Assembly (NCBI GenBank): GCA_003526765.1
Contig: DPXZ01000060.1
Location: forward strand, 1-17,173
From: Fervidobacterium sp.
GTDB taxonomy: Bacteria; Thermotogota; Thermotogae; Thermotogales; Fervidobacteriaceae
DNA length: 17,173 nucleotides
Reading direction: 5' to 3'
Below, one piece after another: positions 13,276 through 17,173 of this stretch; the first letter of the stretch is position 1; each line of letters opens with the position of its first letter. The notes under the pieces were generated by a model. The model had not been told where the DNA came from and did not search any database. It saw only the letters and a list, made by a program, of their open reading frames with translations. A program made the position numbers and the translations under genes.

Positions 13276-14243
13276 TTCAGGTGAGCATGGAATCGGATAA
13301 ATCGGATAGGTTAGTATCAAGTCAAAAATCTGCACAGCTTGATGGTCTGCTAGAGAGACTAAGAAAAGGGGATCAGATAGCACTCGCTAAAGCGATCAGT
13401 CTCTTTGAGAATGATCCTGAGTTGATATTCTATCTTCAAGGAGAACTCCAGGAAATATTGGCACAATCGAAAAGCCACATCGTTGGTGTAACTGGCAGTC
13501 CTGGGGCGGGCAAAAGTACTTTGACGGATGCATATGTTTCTATACTGCGAAGAGAAGGAAAAAGGGTGGGAATCATTGCAGTTGATCCGTCGAGTCCGTT
13601 CACCGGTGGAGCGTTACTTGGCGATAGAATACGCATGAAAAGGCATTTCTCTGATGATGGTGTATTTATCAGAAGCATGGGAAGTCGAGGTAACGTTGGC
13701 GGATTGAACGATTCGGTGTTTGGCGTTATCATGTTATACAAATTGTACGGTTTCGATTATATCATCATCGAGACAGTTGGTGCTGGGCAGAGCGAAGTCG
13801 ACATTGCCTACGTAGCAGATACAGTAGTTTTGGTACTCTCCCCAAGTTCTGGTGACGAGATACAGCTTATGAAAGCGGGTATCATGGAGATTGCTGATGT
13901 TTTTGTCGTAAATAAGGCTGATATGGATGGTGCAGAACTTTTAAAGATGAACTTGGAGACCGTATTGAATTTCTCAGAGGTTCAGAAGCCGATAGTTATG
14001 AGCGTAGCAACTTCTGGTAGGGGTATAGATGAGTTGTATCAGCAGATAGAAAAACATAGGATACACCTTTACGAAACTGGTGAGATCTCTCAGAGAGCAA
14101 GTAGAAGGATGAAAAAGCACGCAGAGACAATTTTAGATAATAGGATCCAAAGTATACTTCAATGTGTTGATTCTAACGATGTCAATGTAATGGTAAATGC
14201 CGTACTTGATGAAATTTGTAAATCACGATTTGGCGGTTTGTAA
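13272..14243 (+). CDS. meaB: MeaB/ArgK-family GTPase, methylmalonyl-CoA mutase chaperone
   Basis: 323 aa from GTG 13272, which overlaps the mcmB stop and follows AAGGT (13261-13265); GTG 13281 or ATG 13287 would shorten it by 3-5 residues. It is a SIMIBI-class GTPase that protects the B12 mutase and gates cofactor loading and repair. The P-loop is [12 protein letters not shown] (72-83), followed by [20 protein letters not shown] (103-122), [14 protein letters not shown] (132-145), [14 protein letters not shown] (165-178) and the guanine-specificity motif NKAD (214-217). The N-terminal helical arm and C-terminal dimerisation helices are present, and length matches the family. The old name ArgK (arginine transport kinase) is misleading. 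Direct coupling to the mutase subunit supports the chaperone role. Confidence 0.95.
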   Translation: MIQVSMESDKSDRLVSSQKSAQLDGLLERLRKGDQIALAKAISLFENDPELIFYLQGELQEILAQSKSHIVGVTGSPGAGKSTLTDAYVSILRREGKRVGIIAVDPSSPFTGGALLGDRIRMKRHFSDDGVFIRSMGSRGNVGGLNDSVFGVIMLYKLYGFDYIIIETVGAGQSEVDIAYVADTVVLVLSPSSGDEIQLMKAGIMEIADVFVVNKADMDGAELLKMNLETVLNFSEVQKPIVMSVATSGRGIDELYQQIEKHRIHLYETGEISQRASRRMKKHAETILDNRIQSILQCVDSNDVNVMVNAVLDEICKSRFGGL

Positions 14244-14261
14244 TTAAAGGAAGGATGTGCT

Positions 14262-15083
14262 ATGAGCGAGGTTTTTGCACAGTTGGTTAATGTAGTTGGT
14301 ACGGGTAAAGTCTCTTCTGCTATATCACATAACTTGTTGGGTAAAGTGAGATTTGGTTATGTGTTATCTCGCGAGTTTGAAAAAGCAAAGTCCCTGGCCG
14401 AACGTATAGGTGCCACTCCGGTAACCTACAGTCAGGATTTTCTGCTCAACGGTATAGTCTTATTTGGCTTGAGCGATTCTGTTTTGAAAGATGCCGAAAC
14501 GTTGGTGAATGGAAAGGTTGGTGAAATAACCGCAATCCACTTCAGTGGATTCCATCCTTCTCAAATCCTCCCACGTTCTTGGAATCCTGCTTCGATGCAC
14601 CCTAATTGTGCAGTAGCAGACGAGAATGTTTCATTCAAAGACGTGTTATTTGGGTTAGAAGGATGTGATAGTGGATTAGAAGTTGCAAAAGAAATTGTTG
14701 ATATTATTGGTGGAAGATATTTCATCGTACCAACGGATAAGAAAGTGCTTTATCATTTAGCCGCAGTGATTTCGAGCAACTTCACAGTTGGACTGGCAAG
14801 TCTCTCTGAGAAGATATACGAAGAAATAGGGTTAGATGAAAAGACTGCCCGAGAGTTGATCTCACATCTACTTCAAACCGTCGGTGATAATATTTCAAAA
14901 TTTCCGATTGACGTAGCACTTACAGGGCCTGTCAAGAGAGGAGATTGGAAGGTAGTTGAAATGGAGAGAGCAGCATTTATTGAACAATTCCCACAATTTT
15001 CCAAACCATTTTCATCTTCTCATGACTGCGGACTTTATGATATCTTCATAGATATACTTAAAGACATCATCAACAAGCCTTGA
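14262..15083 (+). CDS. Rossmann-like and DUF2520 domain-containing protein
   Basis: 273 aa, starting at ATG 14262 behind AAAGGAAGG (14246-14254), 18 nt after meaB. The N-terminal NAD(P)-type Rossmann fold starts at VNVVGTGKVSSAIS (9-22). The middle has the family pattern HFSGFHPSQILPRSW (93-107) and SMHP (111-114). The C-terminal helical DUF2520 domain contains VALTGPVKRGDWKVVE (218-233). The fold resembles ketopantoate reductase or pyrroline-carboxylate reductase, suggesting a dehydrogenase, but I know of no established substrate for the family. Its place as the third gene of a B12-mutase operon hints at a role near acyl-CoA or cofactor metabolism, though co-transcription may be incidental. 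It ends at a bidirectional terminator shared with the convergent peptidase gene. Confidence 0.85.
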   Translation: MSEVFAQLVNVVGTGKVSSAISHNLLGKVRFGYVLSREFEKAKSLAERIGATPVTYSQDFLLNGIVLFGLSDSVLKDAETLVNGKVGEITAIHFSGFHPSQILPRSWNPASMHPNCAVADENVSFKDVLFGLEGCDSGLEVAKEIVDIIGGRYFIVPTDKKVLYHLAAVISSNFTVGLASLSEKIYEEIGLDEKTARELISHLLQTVGDNISKFPIDVALTGPVKRGDWKVVEMERAAFIEQFPQFSKPFSSSHDCGLYDIFIDILKDIINKP

Positions 15084-15133
15084 ATTTTAAAGTTTTCCTC
15101 TTTTTCAATAATTCTTGCCAAGCAAAAACAAAA

Positions 15134-15165
15134 CCGCGGGTAATGAGCCCGCGGCGCTTTAATTT
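15134..15165. terminator. Bidirectional terminator between convergent genes
   Basis: CCGCGGG (15134-15140) and CCCGCGG (15148-15154) form a perfect GC-only 7-bp stem with a 7-nt loop. On the minus strand it is followed by TTTTGTTTTTG, a strong U-tract; on the plus strand by the weaker CGCTTTAATTT. Confidence 0.85.
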
Positions 15166-15193
15166 CTTTCAAAAGATTCTTTCAAACTACTGA

Positions 15194-15874
15194 TCAGTCT
15201 CTACCTCTTGCTATGAATATCATCCTAAGAAGTTGCAATATTGCCATGAGCGTTGCAGCTACATAGGTCATTGCAGCTGCACCAAGAACAGATTTGACTC
15301 CCTTCAGTTCTTCTTGCGGCATTGCCAGATTTGTTTGCAAGATTTTAATTGCCCTACTACTTGCATTGAATTCCACAGGGAGCGTTATAAGCGAGAATGC
15401 AACAACCGCGACAAAAAGGTAAATACCAAATTGCGCAAGACCAAACGCACCGGTAATAAGTCCAATTATGAAGAATATCCACGCCAAATTCGATGAAAAC
15501 TGTGCTACGGGTGCAATCGCGTTTCTAATCACGAGTGGTGCGTAATTGTTTGCATGTTGAATTGCATGCCCTATTTCATGTGCTACAACACCTAAAGCCG
15601 CTATAGATTCACTCGAGTAAGTCGATTGTGAGAGTCTTACTACTTTTGTTCTTGGGTCATAATGATCTGTCAGAGAGCCTGGTATAGTCTCGATCTTTAC
15701 ATCGTAAAGCCCTGCAGAATCAAGGATGAATCTGGCAAGCTGCGCTCCGTTCATACCAACTGTAGATCTCACACGTGAATAGTGAGAAAACCTCGACTGA
15801 ACAGTAATCTGAGCCCACAAAGCAAGAAGAACTGCGGGTATGAGAAGAATAATAGTTGGATCATAGAACATCAT
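15194..15874 (-). CDS. Membrane zinc metallopeptidase, YugP family
   Basis: 226 aa from ATG 15874, with AGGAGGTG (plus 15881-15888) six nt upstream. It fits the family of small membrane zinc peptidases called Zn_peptidase_2/YugP. An N-terminal membrane helix (about 7-24) precedes a soluble part with the zincin motif VVAHEIGHAIQH (97-108; H99, E100, H103). Two or three hydrophobic helices follow (about 130-165), then VEFNASSRA, in which E168 is the likely third ligand, and a last membrane segment (about 198-222). The segment SLTDHYDPRTKVVRLSQ before the motif is typical of the family. The physiological substrate is unknown; a membrane-protein turnover role is inference. It converges with the DUF2520 gene and follows the acetyltransferase gene by 69 nt. 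Confidence 0.9.
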   Translation of the reverse strand: MMFYDPTIILLIPAVLLALWAQITVQSRFSHYSRVRSTVGMNGAQLARFILDSAGLYDVKIETIPGSLTDHYDPRTKVVRLSQSTYSSESIAALGVVAHEIGHAIQHANNYAPLVIRNAIAPVAQFSSNLAWIFFIIGLITGAFGLAQFGIYLFVAVVAFSLITLPVEFNASSRAIKILQTNLAMPQEELKGVKSVLGAAAMTYVAATLMAILQLLRMIFIARGRD

Positions 15875-15932
15875 CTAAATCACCTCCTGTCGTACTTTTT
15901 TTATATATTTCATATATTTTGACCATTAATTT

Positions 15933-15951
15933 AAAGTTGTAGTTCAACTTT
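15933..15951 (-). other. Small hairpin across the GNAT stop codon
   Basis: AAAGTTG (15933-15939) and CAACTTT (15945-15951) pair with a 5-nt loop that overlaps the stop codon (15944-15946). On the minus strand it is followed by AAATTAATGG with no proper T-run, so it is at best a weak terminator or RNA end. Confidence 0.35.
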
Positions 15952-16480
15952 CAGACTTGTTTCTCCAATATTCGTCTGCTAAAATGCTCATGTGTATGAC
16001 ATCCCAGTAGTGTCCTCGATAGTACCTGCCTTGTCTCTCTCTACCTTCTTGTATGAATCCGCATTTTTCGTAAACGTGGAATGCTCTTGGATTGTTCTCA
16101 AAAACTCTCAACGAAACTCTGTTGAGATTCAGATATTCGAATGCATATTTGAGAATCAGCATCGTCACTTCTGTACCTATCCCTTTGTTCCAAAAAGTTG
16201 ACTCGTAGATAGCAATACCGTATTCGGCACTTCTACTCGTCCAATCTATTGAACTGAGTCCTGCGGTACCTATCAAAACTCCATTCGACTCTATTGCAAA
16301 GACTATGTTATTGTGCGTTATTGCGTTTCTCTTGATCCATTCTTCTTCCAAGAATGTGTTGATGGGAAAAACAAGGCTTGTGTATTCTTTCAATTCTTCT
16401 CTATTTAAATACTTTGCCAGTTCGCGCCCATCCCATAATTCCAAAGGCCTAAGTGTTGCAAATTTACCCTCCAATATCAC
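15944..16480 (-). CDS. GNAT-family N-acetyltransferase (RimJ/RimL-like)
   Basis: 178 aa from GTG 16480, with GGAGGAG (minus strand, within the end of the upstream gene) about 7 nt before it. The N-terminus LEGKFATLRPLELWDGRELA (3-22) is typical of RimJ/RimL-type enzymes. The acetyl-CoA pyrophosphate loop is WNKGIGTE (97-104), followed by LNRVSLRVFENNPRAFHVYE (119-138) and KCGFIQEGRERQGRYYRG. It transfers an acetyl group from acetyl-CoA to an amine. The substrate is unknown; protein N-terminal alanine or serine, a small amine and an antibiotic are all possible within the family. Only 4 nt separate it from the ABC ATPase stop, indicating translational coupling. Confidence 0.9.
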   Translation of the reverse strand: MILEGKFATLRPLELWDGRELAKYLNREELKEYTSLVFPINTFLEEEWIKRNAITHNNIVFAIESNGVLIGTAGLSSIDWTSRSAEYGIAIYESTFWNKGIGTEVTMLILKYAFEYLNLNRVSLRVFENNPRAFHVYEKCGFIQEGRERQGRYYRGHYWDVIHMSILADEYWRNKSES

Positions 16481-16484
16481 AACA

Positions 16485-17173
16485 TCACTCCTCCAAATTC
16501 AACCTTGAAGATGATTGAACGTAATCTGGTGATTCAACGGAATTGTCTGCAAGGTTCAATATCTCTCTCAATCCAAGATTCCTAATGTGAACAACATTGA
16601 GCACAAATTTTCTTGTTTTCAGTTGATCAAGACTCATTATTTCCGTTCTCTTTTCATCATCAACTAGATGTGTCACCGCATAATATTTCTCGTACTTGTT
16701 CCAGAATTCATCGACTGTACCAAAAAATACTGTTTTCCCTCTTCTAAGTGCTATGATCTTGTCACACACATCCTCTATCTCATCTTCATCGTGCGTAACG
16801 TAAATCACAAGTTTTCCAAGCCTTTTATAGTTTCTCACAGTGTTCTTTACTATTGCCTTTGTTTCAATGTCCAGACCCTCTGCAGGCTCGTCCAACAAGA
16901 CTATCTTGGCTTGTTTTAGCATACTCACTGCTAGCGCTAATCTCTGCCTTTGTCCTCTTGAAAGCTCGGTTGGTCGCTTGTCTTTGAATTCTGCTATACC
17001 AACTTTTTCACATATTTCCTGAATATTCTCACTAGAGTTGAATATTTTCGAAAAGTACTCCAAATTACTTAGAACGCTCAATTCTGGTACGTAACTTCCA
17101 TTTTCAGATACGTAAGACACGATGCTTCTATACGTTCTTAACTCTTTGAAAACGTCTTTCCCATCGAAATATA
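16485..17173 (-). CDS. ABC transporter ATP-binding protein, C-terminal part (5' end outside the window)
   Basis: About 229 codons are visible; the frame runs open to the window edge, so the Walker A loop lies beyond it. A start at 17120 would be wrong, because conserved sequence (FDGKDVFKELRTYRSIV) continues upstream in frame. Visible motifs in order are the Q-loop area (VSYVSENGSYVPELSVLSNL), signature LSRGQRQRLAL, Walker B IVLLDEPAEGLD and H-loop VIYVTHDEDEIED. About 80 residues follow the H-loop, as in ATPases of ABC-2 type exporters and multidrug systems. It would power a membrane permease not seen here. Substrate unknown. It is the first visible gene of a minus-strand unit leading into the acetyltransferase. 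Confidence 0.92.
   Translation of the reverse strand, partial: YFDGKDVFKELRTYRSIVSYVSENGSYVPELSVLSNLEYFSKIFNSSENIQEICEKVGIAEFKDKRPTELSRGQRQRLALAVSMLKQAKIVLLDEPAEGLDIETKAIVKNTVRNYKRLGKLVIYVTHDEDEIEDVCDKIIALRRGKTVFFGTVDEFWNKYEKYYAVTHLVDDEKRTEIMSLDQLKTRKFVLNVVHIRNLGLREILNLADNSVESPDYVQSSSRLNLEE

Noticed and set aside
16485..17120. ABC ATPase as a complete gene starting at 17120
   Set aside because: It would lack the Walker A loop, and conserved sequence continues in frame to the window edge, so it is a partial gene.

Overview
The window looks like the chromosome of an anaerobic, heterotrophic thermophile of the Thermotogota. Moderate GC, strong GGAGG-type ribosome binding sites, GTG starts, a long-insert SecA without a zinc tail, and ferredoxin-linked fermentation genes fit a Fervidobacterium-like genome best. 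The genus is inferred from sequence character, not from a database match.

Layout. (1) 1-2688, plus strand: the C-terminal end of a Kbl/BioF-type PLP enzyme and its terminator, a large regulator-like protein with two cyclic-nucleotide-binding (CNB) folds, and an isoaspartyl dipeptidase. (2) 2689-5597: a short intergenic region with an IS200/IS605-end-like hairpin and a good sigma70-type promoter. An apparent operon follows: the membrane beta subunit of a Na+-pumping decarboxylase (mmdB) and the ferredoxin and alpha subunits of a 2-oxoacid:ferredoxin oxidoreductase (korD, korA), closed by a strong terminator. (3) 5598-9471: secA behind a leader hairpin, then two overlapping genes that together repeat most of the CNB-helical-CNB layout of the first regulator. 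(4) 9468-12648: methylmalonyl-CoA epimerase and the alpha, delta and biotin-carrier subunits of methylmalonyl-CoA decarboxylase, with a near-consensus promoter and a strong terminator. (5) 12775-15165: the small B12-binding subunit of methylmalonyl-CoA mutase, the MeaB chaperone GTPase and a Rossmann/DUF2520 protein, ending in a bidirectional terminator. (6) 15194-17173, minus strand: a membrane zinc metallopeptidase, a GNAT acetyltransferase and the C-terminal part of an ABC transporter ATPase.

How the genes fit together. Units 2, 4 and 5 describe most of a route from 2-oxoglutarate to propionyl-CoA: Kor (2-oxoglutarate to succinyl-CoA plus reduced ferredoxin), mutase with MeaB (succinyl-CoA to methylmalonyl-CoA), epimerase, then Mmd (methylmalonyl-CoA to propionyl-CoA plus CO2, coupled to Na+ export). 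With a peptidase for isoaspartyl peptides and a Kbl-type enzyme nearby, this suggests amino-acid or peptide fermentation with a sodium-gradient yield. Three parts are missing from the window: the KorB and gamma subunits and the large catalytic subunit of the mutase. No CRISPR array, tRNA or rRNA was recognised.
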